21,283 nt of DNA from an uncultured Clostridia bacterium. GTDB taxonomy: Bacteria > Bacillota > Clostridia > Christensenellales > Aristaeellaceae. Positions 7,200 to 14,661 of the stretch are shown piece by piece (within the stretch, counting starts at the first letter, position 1; each line of letters begins with the position of its first letter). Where the stretch lies: positions 1 through 21,283 of the forward strand of contig CAKUFI010000045.1 in NCBI GenBank assembly GCA_934647305.1. The letters are read 5' to 3'. Under the pieces are notes generated by a model that had not been told where the DNA came from, made no database searches, and saw only the letters and a list, made by a program, of their open reading frames with translations. The position numbers and the translations under genes are program-made.

Positions 7200-10022
7200 C
7201 TACCCCCACGCCAGCGCGCTGCGGGGGTCCAGCTCGACCCGAAGCGTGCCGGGCCGAGCGGACAGGCACCTCGCGCCGCCATAGGCGCGCTCTTCGGGCT
7301 GATCGCTCACGTCCAGCTCGGCCTGGTCATAGGCGACGGTCGCCTGCACCGGCTCGTCTGACGTGTTGGTCAGCAGGATCAGCGTCCGGCTGTCCAGCCT
7401 CCACGCGGCGGCCAGCACCAGCTCGGCGGGGTGCATCTCGCTCATGCCCATGCTCACGTCGCTGAGGTAGGTTTTCTGCCCCTCGACCACGACCGGCGGG
7501 CGCAGCATCTCGCCGCGGGAGAAGAAGTCCTTATAGTCCCATCGGACATGGCACATGCGGCGCAGGTAGTCGTTCTTTTCGGGGTTATCCACCACGTCGG
7601 CGTTGATCCAGCCGATCTGCTGGCCGAACAGGACGGCCTGACCCACATGGAACCTGAAAAACTGCGCGTCGTTCTTCTTATAGCCGTTGGTGTTGCGGCC
7701 CAGCAGGGCGACGCGGCCGGCGTAGACCTTGGGGAAGAAGGGCACGAGGCTGGTGCGCACCCACGCCCAGGTGAGGAAGCCGTCAAACTGGTCGGCATAG
7801 ACCTCGGCGTTGCTCTCAGTCGTGAAGCCGCGCCCCTCGGGGCACTCCCGCCTCAGCCGCTCCATCAGCAGCCGATAGCCCTTCACCCACCAGTCGCCGT
7901 TGCCCGGCGTGTGGCCGTGCGTAGGGTCGCAGCACAGGTTCATGCGCGCCGCCGCCACCTGGTCGATATACACCGCGTCCATGTGATACTCCCGGAACAG
8001 GCGGGAAACGGTCTCGGCCATCAGGTCGCGCCAGGCGGGCGAGGTGGGACACATCGCGGCCAGGCGGCACAGACTTCCGTCCGGCTCATGAGAGGCGTAG
8101 GTCTCGATATCCAGCTCACCGCCTAGTCCCTTGGTCGCGCCCGGGCGCAGCTCGCGGTCAAAGCGCACGACCTCGCCGCGGCTGTCGCGCGTGTCAGCGA
8201 TGCGGCCGTTGATGTAGGGCATGACGTGCACGCTGTGCTCCTGCATCGCGAGCACGCCCTCGAGCAGGCCTTCCTTGACCGGGAAGTAGTACGGATAGTC
8301 GTTGTTGAACGGAATCCAGTGCCAGTTGTACAGGTGATAGCCGATCGGAAGCCCCAGGTACTCGGCCAGTTCGATGGGCTTTTTGTACCAGTTGTCGCGG
8401 GGCGGCTCGACCGGCGGCCGAACGCTGACCGGCACCGGGTCGGCGTCCGGGTTGTCGTTGGGCATCCAGTCCATGATATACATGGGTACGTCGCGCATCC
8501 ATTTCGGCGAATCTTCCCGGCCCAGCGGCGCATACCAGTCGCAGGTCTCGACAAAGCGCTTATAGACCTTCGCCATGTCGTACCAGTCGCCCGAAAACGC
8601 CTTCACCACCAGGCATCCGCCCGCCTCGAAGCTGTTGCGCGGCCTGCCCAGGCACTCGGCCGGGTACTCGAAGCCCATGCTGCCGTGCCCGCCCCGCGTC
8701 AGGGCGCAGGAAATCTCCTTGCGCGCGCCCGAGCGGTCGTGTACCGCCGCGTACAGGCCGTTCAGACCGCCGTTTCGCGCTCCGTACGCGCCCAGCACCG
8801 GGACGACTCCCTCAAAGCCGGAGGGATACGTGCCCGCGAAGGAAGCCTCGACCGAATAGGCGTTCTCGATCACCCGGCCGCTGTCCGACGGGGTGAACAG
8901 GCTGACCGGCCCGCCGCCCTCGAAGTTCACACCCGGGTAGGTTACGGACAGCACCGTATGCCCTTCCGACCGGTTCAGCACGCGCGTGCGCCACTCAATT
9001 GCGTCGCCCTCGACCGCGCGGCCCTCGATCGACAGGCACAGGTCGATCCCTCGCGGCCGCTCAAGGTACAGACTCAATCGCTTTTCGGTTGCGCGCACCG
9101 TCACCCTCTCCCAGCCGCGCTCGGCGGTCAGGGCAAGCGTTTCGCCGCTCGTCAGGTCGCGAACCAGTACCCGTGCGAGCGGAAAACGCATCCATTTCGG
9201 CGCGCTGGAAGCGCCTTCAAGCGACACCGGCAGGATCGAGGCGCCGTCCTCGCGCACGGCCACGCTCATCCGAAGCGCGCCGCTTACCAGCGTGTACACC
9301 CGGCCGCGAACCGGCTCCGCCTCGGGCAGGCGAAGCGGCTGGTACGCCGGGGAAACCGGCTCGCACTCGCCAAAGGCGATCACCGCGCTGAGCGGATGCG
9401 CCCGGTCAATCAGCGTCAGGTCGCCCTGAACCGCTGTGCCCGCGCACCCGGCCGCCAGCAGGCTGCATGCCTTCGCGCCAGTCTCCGACTCCGCCTGCGC
9501 GCGATACAGCGCGCCGCCGCTGTCGGTCATCAGCAGATAGCCGCGTTCGCCCCGAAGCGCCAGGCTCTCGAAGCGCACCTCGTGGTCGATCTCCTGCGGG
9601 GCAAAGCGGTATTCAGGGTCAAGTCCCACGCACTCGCGCACCTCGCCGCGCGGCAGCTCCAGGCGCAGCCAGTCCATATGATGCGCCATCACCGGCCTGT
9701 CGCCTGCAAACCAGGTCGTGACGCGCAGCGCGTTTTCCCCCGCCTTTTCGAAGCGGTAGTGCGCCATCAGCGCGGGAACGGGTGCGTTCGTCGCCTCGTC
9801 CACCGGGCAGGCGTGCAGCAGCAGGCTGTCCCCGGCTTCCTCCACGCCGATGCGCCCGCCCAGCAGCTGCGCGCGGTTCGCCCCGCCGAGAAACAGCAGA
9901 TCCCGGCAGGCGGCATGCAGACGCGTTTCTCCCCGAATCATGTCGAACGTGGTCACACCCTCGCGCACGGCGACCTCGCACCGCCATCCGCCCGCAAAGG
10001 TAAAGCACTTGATAACATCCAT
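7200..10022 (-). CDS. DUF6259-like putative glycoside hydrolase
   Basis: This 940-residue protein without a signal peptide is recognised by overall layout and by segments such as KVYKRFVETCDWYAPLG and DVPMYIMDWMPN. Residues 1-480 are beta-rich, like a galactose-mutarotase-type sandwich. Residues about 500-830 look like a TIM barrel: GYHLYNWHWIPFNNDYPYYF (561-580), VMPYINGRIAD (600-610), and MDAVYIDQVAA (681-691) with Asp687 as candidate nucleophile. FTTESNAEVY (733-742) offers Glu736 or Glu740 as acid/base. The C-terminus is a small beta domain. The Asp/Glu pair resembles retaining alpha-glycosidase barrels such as GH101/GH36, but this is inference and no substrate can be assigned. ATG 10022 is preceded by GGAGG with 5-nt spacing. 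Longer open frames upstream lie in repeats. Confidence 0.65.
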   Translation of the reverse strand: MDVIKCFTFAGGWRCEVAVREGVTTFDMIRGETRLHAACRDLLFLGGANRAQLLGGRIGVEEAGDSLLLHACPVDEATNAPVPALMAHYRFEKAGENALRVTTWFAGDRPVMAHHMDWLRLELPRGEVRECVGLDPEYRFAPQEIDHEVRFESLALRGERGYLLMTDSGGALYRAQAESETGAKACSLLAAGCAGTAVQGDLTLIDRAHPLSAVIAFGECEPVSPAYQPLRLPEAEPVRGRVYTLVSGALRMSVAVREDGASILPVSLEGASSAPKWMRFPLARVLVRDLTSGETLALTAERGWERVTVRATEKRLSLYLERPRGIDLCLSIEGRAVEGDAIEWRTRVLNRSEGHTVLSVTYPGVNFEGGGPVSLFTPSDSGRVIENAYSVEASFAGTYPSGFEGVVPVLGAYGARNGGLNGLYAAVHDRSGARKEISCALTRGGHGSMGFEYPAECLGRPRNSFEAGGCLVVKAFSGDWYDMAKVYKRFVETCDWYAPLGREDSPKWMRDVPMYIMDWMPNDNPDADPVPVSVRPPVEPPRDNWYKKPIELAEYLGLPIGYHLYNWHWIPFNNDYPYYFPVKEGLLEGVLAMQEHSVHVMPYINGRIADTRDSRGEVVRFDRELRPGATKGLGGELDIETYASHEPDGSLCRLAAMCPTSPAWRDLMAETVSRLFREYHMDAVYIDQVAAARMNLCCDPTHGHTPGNGDWWVKGYRLLMERLRRECPEGRGFTTESNAEVYADQFDGFLTWAWVRTSLVPFFPKVYAGRVALLGRNTNGYKKNDAQFFRFHVGQAVLFGQQIGWINADVVDNPEKNDYLRRMCHVRWDYKDFFSRGEMLRPPVVVEGQKTYLSDVSMGMSEMHPAELVLAAAWRLDSRTLILLTNTSDEPVQATVAYDQAELDVSDQPEERAYGGARCLSARPGTLRVELDPRSALAWG

Positions 10023-10050
10023 ATTTCCCTCCAAGTATCGCGTAATTGCC

Positions 10051-10110
10051 GGTCGGCGGGGCCGGTCGGCAGGGCCGAGCAGGCTGAGCCTGCACGCACT
10101 TGCTGCCGCC
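10051..10110. repeat. Module A upstream of the DUF6259-like gene
   Basis: A partial unit (10051-10063) is followed by a full unit (10064-10110) with TCGGC-agg-GCCGA and the perfect GCAGGC-tga-GCCTGC. It begins 28 nt upstream of the start codon at 10022. Confidence 0.85.
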
Positions 10111-10201
10111 GAAGCCACACGAATCTGTCGGCCATAGATTAGAGCCTCCAGATTCTTCGTGGTCAAGAAGCCCGGGCTGTACCCCTCAAGGGCTTTGGGT
10201 C
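10111..10201. repeat. Module B copy 2, CTG/CAG stem variant
   Basis: GAATCTG (10121-10127) pairs with CAGATTC (10149-10155) around the shared CATAGATTAGAG loop. It is followed by the AAGCCC/GGGCTT arms also seen in copy 1. Confidence 0.85.
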
Positions 10202-10303
10202 GGTTCTATCGACGAATTCGGGAATCATAGATTGGAGTTCCCGAATTCTGCGTTTGCGAACCCCTCCGCCTGTTTCGCAGGCACCTCCCCTTTCAGGGGA
10301 GGC
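10202..10303. repeat. Module C copy 3, replaced stem sequence
   Basis: It has the same GGTTCTATCGACGA head and the same tail as other C copies, but the hairpin arms are completely different: GAATTCGGGAA (10214-10224) pairs perfectly with TTCCCGAATTC (10238-10248). The loop CATAGATTGGAG is close to the loops of the other B and C copies. Confidence 0.88.
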
Positions 10304-10473
10304 AGGCTGAGCCTGCACCCTCTTTGCTTCCGGTCGGCGGGGCCGACGGCCAACTGCTAGCGCCGGCCACACGAATCTGTCGGCCATAAATTCGAGCCTC
10401 CAGATTCTCCGTGGTCGAAAAACTCAAACATATGCCCCACAAGGGCTTGGGGGCGGTTCTATTAACTGTCTCT
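10304..10473. repeat. Module A/B copy 3 (second block in the same gap)
   Basis: The block holds a GCAGGC-tga-GCCTGC palindrome (10302-10316), GTCGGC/GCCGAC arms, and a B hairpin: GAATCTG (10373-10379) with CAGATTC (10401-10407), loop CATAAATTCGAG. The linker CTGCTAGCGCCGGCC is the type found in the loaded T inserts. No gene is seen. Confidence 0.8.
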
Positions 10474-10570
10474 GGTTCTATCGACGACCATTGGCCGCCA
10501 TACATTGAAGCGGCCGAGGTCTGCGTTTTTAAACCCCTCCGCCCGCGCTGCGGCCCCCCTTTTAGGGAGG
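10474..10570. repeat. Module C copy 4
   Basis: GACCATTGGCCGC (10486-10498) pairs with GCGGCCGAGGTC (10510-10521), with one bulge and one mismatch or wobble, around the loop CATACATTGAA. The tail is more degraded than in other copies. Confidence 0.82.
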
Positions 10571-10723
10571 CATGAGACGAGCCGAACCTTTTTCGGGTTG
10601 GATTTCTGCTTTTCAGGAAACTCGATTGCGCGGCTTTTCTCCATTCCCAGCGCCGGAGCACTCCCCTTTCAGGGGATGCCTGACGCAAACCGCGCTTCAT
10701 CCGGGGAACCGCGCTTCTGTTAT
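10571..10723. other. Non-coding stretch between modules C and D
   Basis: I see no gene here. It holds remnants of repeat tails, including a TCCCCTTTCAGGGGA palindrome near 10663 and a CCGGGGAACCGCG fragment of module D. It joins module C copy 4 to the D tandem array. Confidence 0.6.
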
Positions 10724-11101
10724 GCGGATCAAAGTGCTTTCCAGGTGGGGGCTGGGGGAGGCTTCACACGAACTGCGCAGCCCTTCTCCCCTCCCACGCC
10801 CCATTCGGGGAAACACGTTCCTCTCCATGCTTCCTTTTTGCGGATCATAGTGTTTTCCGGGTGGGGTCTGGGGAGAGGCTGTCAACACCGCGCACCCCTT
10901 CTCCCCTCCCACGCCCCATTCGGGGAAACACGTTCCTCTCCATGCTTTCTTTTTGCGGATCATGGTGTTTTCCGGGTGGGGGCTGGGGAGAGGCTTCACA
11001 CGAACTGCGCAGCCCTTCTCCCCTCCCACGCCCCATTTGGGGAAACACGTTCCTCTCCATGCTTCCTTTTCGCGGATCAATGTGTTTTCCGGGTGGGGTC
11101 T
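10724..11101. repeat. Module D tandem array, about 3.3 units of 115-117 bp
   Basis: Four GCGGATCA cores start at 10724, 10840, 10955 and 11072, giving periods of 116, 115 and 117 bp. Each is followed by GTGTTTTCCGGGTGGGG or a close variant, with CCCATTYGGGGAAACACG before the next core. The last unit is cut short by the T palindrome. Two alternating internal sequences (CACACGAACTGCGCAG and CAACACCGCGCA) show that the units are not simple recent copies of one another. No gene is seen. Confidence 0.9.
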
Positions 11102-11135
11102 GGGGAGGCGCCTTTTTCAAAAAGGCGGCCTCCCC
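11102..11135 (-). repeat. T palindrome copy 3 (empty form), 3' of the binding-protein gene
   Basis: It has the same 34 bases as the palindrome at 4562-4595, again flanked on the left by a module D core. It lies 19 nt past the stop codon of the gene ending at 11155. Confidence 0.85.
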
Positions 11136-11154
11136 AGCGTTCCCCTAACGTTCC

Positions 11155-12636
11155 TTACTTCTGGGCGGCGTAGGCAGCGGTGGCCTGCTCTTCCCATTCG
11201 CGGCCGCCCTCGTTCTCCCAGCGGGCGACGAAGTCGGCGTATTCCTGTTCGACGTCGCCCTTGGTGACGATCAGCTGGGCGAGCGCCTCGGCGGTGATCT
11301 GCTTCAGGGTGGAGCCGTACTCGGCGTCGGCGTCCAGAGAGGTCTGCAGCATCGGCCAGTCGAAGGCGTACTGCTCGTCAAAGGCCTGCGCCTCGCGGGT
11401 GAGCTTGTTCATGGTCTTCTTCTCGGTGCCTTCCTTGACCAGACCAGCCCAGAAGGTGAAGCCGCCGGCCGCGCGATGCGCCGCGTCGTCCTCATAGCCG
11501 GGCAGGCGCTCGAACTTGCCGTTTTCCTTGTCAGTCCACTTGAACATCACGTCCTCCACGCCCAGATAGGTCAGCTCGTCGCCCTCGGGGGTGTAGAGGA
11601 AGTCGATCAGCTTGACGACCGCCTCGGGATGCTCGGCGGTGGAGGCCACGACCAGACCGCCGGTCAGGTTGGGATAGCGCTTGGGCGAGCCGCCGAAGCC
11701 GTCCGGGCCGACGATGCGCGCGAAGGTAAAGATTTCGGCCGGATCCTCGGGACACTCGAAGGTGTAGCGGCCGGGATACCAGTTGTTGGTGGTGCCGACG
11801 GCCTGGAAGCCGTAGGTGCCGCAGCGGCCGGTCCACAGCGCCTCGTGGGCGGTCATAGCGGGCATGGTGGCGAACTCGGGATCCATCACGCCGTCCTGAT
11901 ACAGCCTGCGCAGGTACTTGACCGCGTCGAGGTACCTGGGGTGCTTCATGTAGGTGGTGACGGTGCCGTCCTCGAGCAGGGCGTTCGCGCCATAGGCGAT
12001 GCCGTACGCGCCGAAGATGGGCTCCCACTGGGGAGACTGGGTCATGGTCAGCACCAGACCGATCGTGTCGTCCTTGCCGTTGCCGTCCGGATCCTTATAG
12101 GTGAAGGCGTACAGCACGTCGTAGAGCTCGTCCAGGTTGGTGGGAACCTCCATGCCCAGCTTCTTCAGCCAGTCCGCGCGGATGGCGTAGTTATTGACAT
12201 AACCGCTCTTAGCCGAGACGACCATATAGGTGGAGCCGTCGATGCGGTTGGCGGGCGCCTCGGTCAGGTTTTCGCCGGCGTTGGTGAGGATGTTCTGGCC
12301 GTACTCGGGCAGCAGGTCGTCCAGCGGCTGCAGCATGCCCTCGGCGATGAATTCCTTCGCGTCGGTCAGGTTAGTGGGAAACATGTCGGGCAGGTCGCGA
12401 GAGGCGATCAGGGCGTTGAGCTTGGCGGTGAAGTCGCCGGTGGAGCACTGGATGGGCTTCACGCGCACACCGATTCGCTTCTCGATCTCCTGAAGCACCA
12501 GGTTGTCCTCGTCGGACGTGGTGCCGACCTCGAGCAGCCAGGTGACCTCGGGCGCCTTCTCCTCGGCCGACGCGGTAAACGCGCACAGGCTCAGCAGCAG
12601 GCACAGGGCAAGAACCAGGGACAGCAGTTTCTTCAT
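11155..12636 (-). CDS. Extracellular solute-binding protein (LplA/family 1 type) of a sugar ABC importer
   Basis: This 493-residue product has a clear signal sequence: MKKLL followed by a Leu-rich core and the type I site ASA-EE (cleavage near residues 24/25). There is no good lipobox, since LSLC has Leu at -1. The mature part has the family 1 binding-protein layout: LQEIEKRIGVRVKPIQ, KLNALIASRDLPDMF (binding-site strand), GMLQPLDDLLPEYG, YAIRADWLKKLGMEVPTNLDEL, and YKDPDGNGKDDTIGL, a calcium-loop-like segment common in LplA relatives. It binds an oligosaccharide for the two permeases upstream, which are encoded 35 nt before it in the same direction. ATG 12636 is preceded by AAGGAGG. Substrate unknown; the glycosidases and MurQ downstream suggest an amino-sugar glycan. 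Confidence 0.9.
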   Translation of the reverse strand: MKKLLSLVLALCLLLSLCAFTASAEEKAPEVTWLLEVGTTSDEDNLVLQEIEKRIGVRVKPIQCSTGDFTAKLNALIASRDLPDMFPTNLTDAKEFIAEGMLQPLDDLLPEYGQNILTNAGENLTEAPANRIDGSTYMVVSAKSGYVNNYAIRADWLKKLGMEVPTNLDELYDVLYAFTYKDPDGNGKDDTIGLVLTMTQSPQWEPIFGAYGIAYGANALLEDGTVTTYMKHPRYLDAVKYLRRLYQDGVMDPEFATMPAMTAHEALWTGRCGTYGFQAVGTTNNWYPGRYTFECPEDPAEIFTFARIVGPDGFGGSPKRYPNLTGGLVVASTAEHPEAVVKLIDFLYTPEGDELTYLGVEDVMFKWTDKENGKFERLPGYEDDAAHRAAGGFTFWAGLVKEGTEKKTMNKLTREAQAFDEQYAFDWPMLQTSLDADAEYGSTLKQITAEALAQLIVTKGDVEQEYADFVARWENEGGREWEEQATAAYAAQK

Positions 12637-12671
12637 GGGTCAATTCCTCCTTAAATAAAGTGTGTCTATCA

Positions 12672-13553
12672 TCAACCCTTTACCGCGCCGACCGTAATGC
12701 CCTTGGTGTAGAATCGCTGCAGGAAAGGGTAGATAATCAGGATGGGGATGATGGAGACCGCGATGGTGGTCATCTTGACCGTCTCGGCGGACAGCTGGCT
12801 GGTCTCCTTGCCCGAAATCGAGGCGATCGAGTCCATCGCGCCTGCCGAGTCGATCAGGTTGCGCAGGTAAATCTGCAGCACCTGCAGGTCGCCTGAATTG
12901 GTATAGAGCAGGCAGTCGAGGTAGCTGTTCCAGTTGCCCACCGCGTAAAACATGGCGACGGCCGCCAGCGAGGGCGCGGAAATGGGCAGGATGATGAAGA
13001 GCAGCGCGACCGGGGGCGTGGCGCCGTCGATGTAGGCGCTCTCCTCCAGCTCGGGCGGGAGCTGCTGGAAATAGTTGCGCAGGATGAACATGTTGTAGGC
13101 GCTCATGAGGCCGGGGATGATCAGCGCCCAGAAGGTGTCCACCATGCCCAGACCCTGCACCACCAGGAAGGTGGGGATCATGCCGCCGCCAAAGAGCATG
13201 GTGAAGAAGATGTACATGCTGAAGAAGCTGCGGCCGTGCAGCCGCTTGAGCGAGAGCGGGAAGGCGGTCAGCGCGGTCACGACCAGGCTCAGCAGCGTGC
13301 CCACGAAGGTTTTGAGGATGGTGTTTCGGTAGGCCACGAAGATCTGCCGGGTCCTGAGCACCGTGCGGTAGGCCAGCAGCGTGGGCTTCCTGGGCAGGAA
13401 GAACAGTCCGCCGCTCATCGCCTCGCCCGAATCGCTGATCGAGTACATCAGCACGTGCCAGAAGGGATAGAGCGTGGAAAAGGCGAACAGCACGAGGAGG
13501 GTCACGATAATCGCGTAGCCGATCTGCTCGGCGGCGCTTCGCTTGATTTTCAT
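12672..13553 (-). CDS. Carbohydrate ABC transporter permease, LplC/YtcP type
   Basis: This 293-residue inner membrane permease has six predicted membrane segments, the first at about residues 11-32. The cytoplasmic EAA-type loop is ESAYIDGATPPVALLFIILP at residues 171-190, which contacts the ATPase. The C-terminus ends FYTKGITVGAVKG, typical of the MalG/LplC group. ATG 13553 is preceded by GGAGG with 9-nt spacing, and the ribosome site abuts the TAA of the upstream permease, so the two are translationally close (15-nt gap). It pairs with that permease and the binding protein downstream. No ATPase gene lies in the operon. Confidence 0.92.
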   Translation of the reverse strand: MKIKRSAAEQIGYAIIVTLLVLFAFSTLYPFWHVLMYSISDSGEAMSGGLFFLPRKPTLLAYRTVLRTRQIFVAYRNTILKTFVGTLLSLVVTALTAFPLSLKRLHGRSFFSMYIFFTMLFGGGMIPTFLVVQGLGMVDTFWALIIPGLMSAYNMFILRNYFQQLPPELEESAYIDGATPPVALLFIILPISAPSLAAVAMFYAVGNWNSYLDCLLYTNSGDLQVLQIYLRNLIDSAGAMDSIASISGKETSQLSAETVKMTTIAVSIIPILIIYPFLQRFYTKGITVGAVKG

Positions 13554-13568
13554 GCCTGCATCCCTCCC

Positions 13569-14510
13569 TTACATGATCCCGCTCTCGGGGTCGATTTTCT
13601 TGGCGATGAAGTTGGTCGCCAGCACCAGCACCAGGCCGATGAGCGACTGGAACAGGCCGGCCGCCGTGGCCTCGGAGAACTTGCGGCTCTCCATGCCCAG
13701 CTTGTAGACGTAGGTATCGATGATCTCGCACACCGAGATGGTCAGGTAATTCGACATGGCGAAGATCTGGTCGAAGCCCGCGTACATCAGGTCGCCCACG
13801 CGGAAGATGAACAGCACCACGATCGTCGGGGCCAGCGAGGCCAGCGTCACGTGCCACAGCTGCTGCCAGCGGCCCGCGCCGTCGATCGAGGCCGCCTCGT
13901 AGAGCGACTGGTCGATGCCCGCGATGGCCGACAGGTAGATGATCGTGCCGTAGCCGCCGCTGCGCCACAGGTAGGACAGCAGGATGACCAGGCGGAAGTG
14001 CTCCTTGTCCGCCATGACGTCCGGCACGTTCTGCACGCCCAGCGACCGCAAAAGGCCGGTCAGCGCACCGCTTCGGGTGCTGAAGATGGCGTAGAGCAGG
14101 CCGTTGATGACGATCCAGCTGATGAAGTTGGGCAGGATGATCGCGGTCTGTATGCCCTTCTTGAGCAGCGGCCGGCGCAGCTCGTTGATCATCAGCGACA
14201 GGATGATGGGCGTGGGAAAGCCGAAGATCAGCTTCTGCAGGCTGATGATGATGTTGTTCTGAAGCGCGCTGATGAACGCGCTCTTTGAAAACAGCTTCTC
14301 GAAGATTTCCAGCCCCACCCACGGCGAGGCCATATAGCCCTTGAACACGCTGTAGTTCTTGAAGGCAATCGTGATGCCGTACATGGGCGCATATTTAAAG
14401 ATCGTAATGTACAGCAGGCCCGGCACCAGCATCACGTACAGCCACCAGTCCCTTCGCATGTCCAGCAGCGTCCTGTGCAGGCGCCTGCGCTTCACGTCCG
14501 TCTTCATCAT
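13569..14510 (-). CDS. Carbohydrate ABC transporter permease, LplB/YteP type
   Basis: This 313-residue integral membrane protein is the first gene of the leftward transport operon. The N-terminus RRDWWLYVMLVPGLLYITIFKYAPMYG (19-45) is typical of LplB relatives. The EAA loop YEAASIDGAGRWQQLWHVTL is at residues 204-223. About six membrane segments are visible, and the C-terminus FIAKKIDPESGIM is family-like. Start: ATG 14510 with GGAGG 8 nt upstream; an ATG three bases downstream is a less well-spaced alternative. The divergent rpiR start is at 14734 and the intervening DNA carries both promoters and two operator-like palindromes. Confidence 0.92.
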   Translation of the reverse strand: MMKTDVKRRRLHRTLLDMRRDWWLYVMLVPGLLYITIFKYAPMYGITIAFKNYSVFKGYMASPWVGLEIFEKLFSKSAFISALQNNIIISLQKLIFGFPTPIILSLMINELRRPLLKKGIQTAIILPNFISWIVINGLLYAIFSTRSGALTGLLRSLGVQNVPDVMADKEHFRLVILLSYLWRSGGYGTIIYLSAIAGIDQSLYEAASIDGAGRWQQLWHVTLASLAPTIVVLFIFRVGDLMYAGFDQIFAMSNYLTISVCEIIDTYVYKLGMESRKFSEATAAGLFQSLIGLVLVLATNFIAKKIDPESGIM

Positions 14511-14585
14511 ATTTCATGCCTCCGTTGCGCTCGTTTTGTGTCATCCGCGTTGAGTTGTTGTTTATATCCACATCATGCCGTCTTA

Positions 14586-14600
14586 TGTAATAATATTACA
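14586..14600. promoter_or_regulatory. Palindromic operator candidate O1
   Basis: TGTAATA-a-TATTACA is a perfect 7-bp inverted repeat with a one-base centre. It fully covers the -10 box (14593-14598) of the leftward permease promoter, the expected position for a repressor. A 12-of-15 match lies at 14674-14688. The nearby RpiR protein is the natural candidate ligand. Confidence 0.65.
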
Positions 14601-14622
14601 ACAGGGAACGGCGGCCTGTCAA
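14593..14622 (-). promoter_or_regulatory. Promoter of the leftward transport operon
   Basis: Read leftward, a perfect TTGACA (14622-14617) is followed after 18 bp by TAATAT (14598-14593), which matches four of six -10 positions. The leader before the permease start at 14510 would be about 75 nt. Confidence 0.65.
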
Positions 14623-14661
14623 TAGGTTACACGGCGCGCAGAATGTTAATTCTTTCACTCA

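Noticed and set aside
8226..10142. A 638-codon plus-strand open frame opposite the DUF6259-like gene, and similar long frames opposite other genes
   Set aside because: Same composition bias and lack of motifs or ribosome sites; the opposite strand has recognisable domains throughout.
11102..11135. Canonical rho-independent terminator
   Set aside because: The stem is strong but no T-run follows it on the transcribed strand, so it is listed as a palindromic repeat with a possible 3'-end role only.
4033..11154. Integron-type gene cassettes with attC sites
   Set aside because: The cassette-like layout is suggestive, but I do not find paired GTTRRRY/RYYYAAC core sites at the palindromes and no integrase is present in the window.
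10023..11154. Insertion sequence or transposon remnant
   Set aside because: No transposase-like reading frame or target duplication is visible; the stretch is fully explained as arrays of short palindromic modules.
10474..11267. Small proteins encoded in the D array and flanking repeats
   Set aside because: The frames simply read through repeats in several frames, with no ribosome sites and no conservation pattern typical of coding sequence.
12640..14322. A 560-codon minus-strand open frame overlapping both permease genes
   Set aside because: It is a frame-shifted reading of two clear permease genes and has no membrane segments or family motifs.
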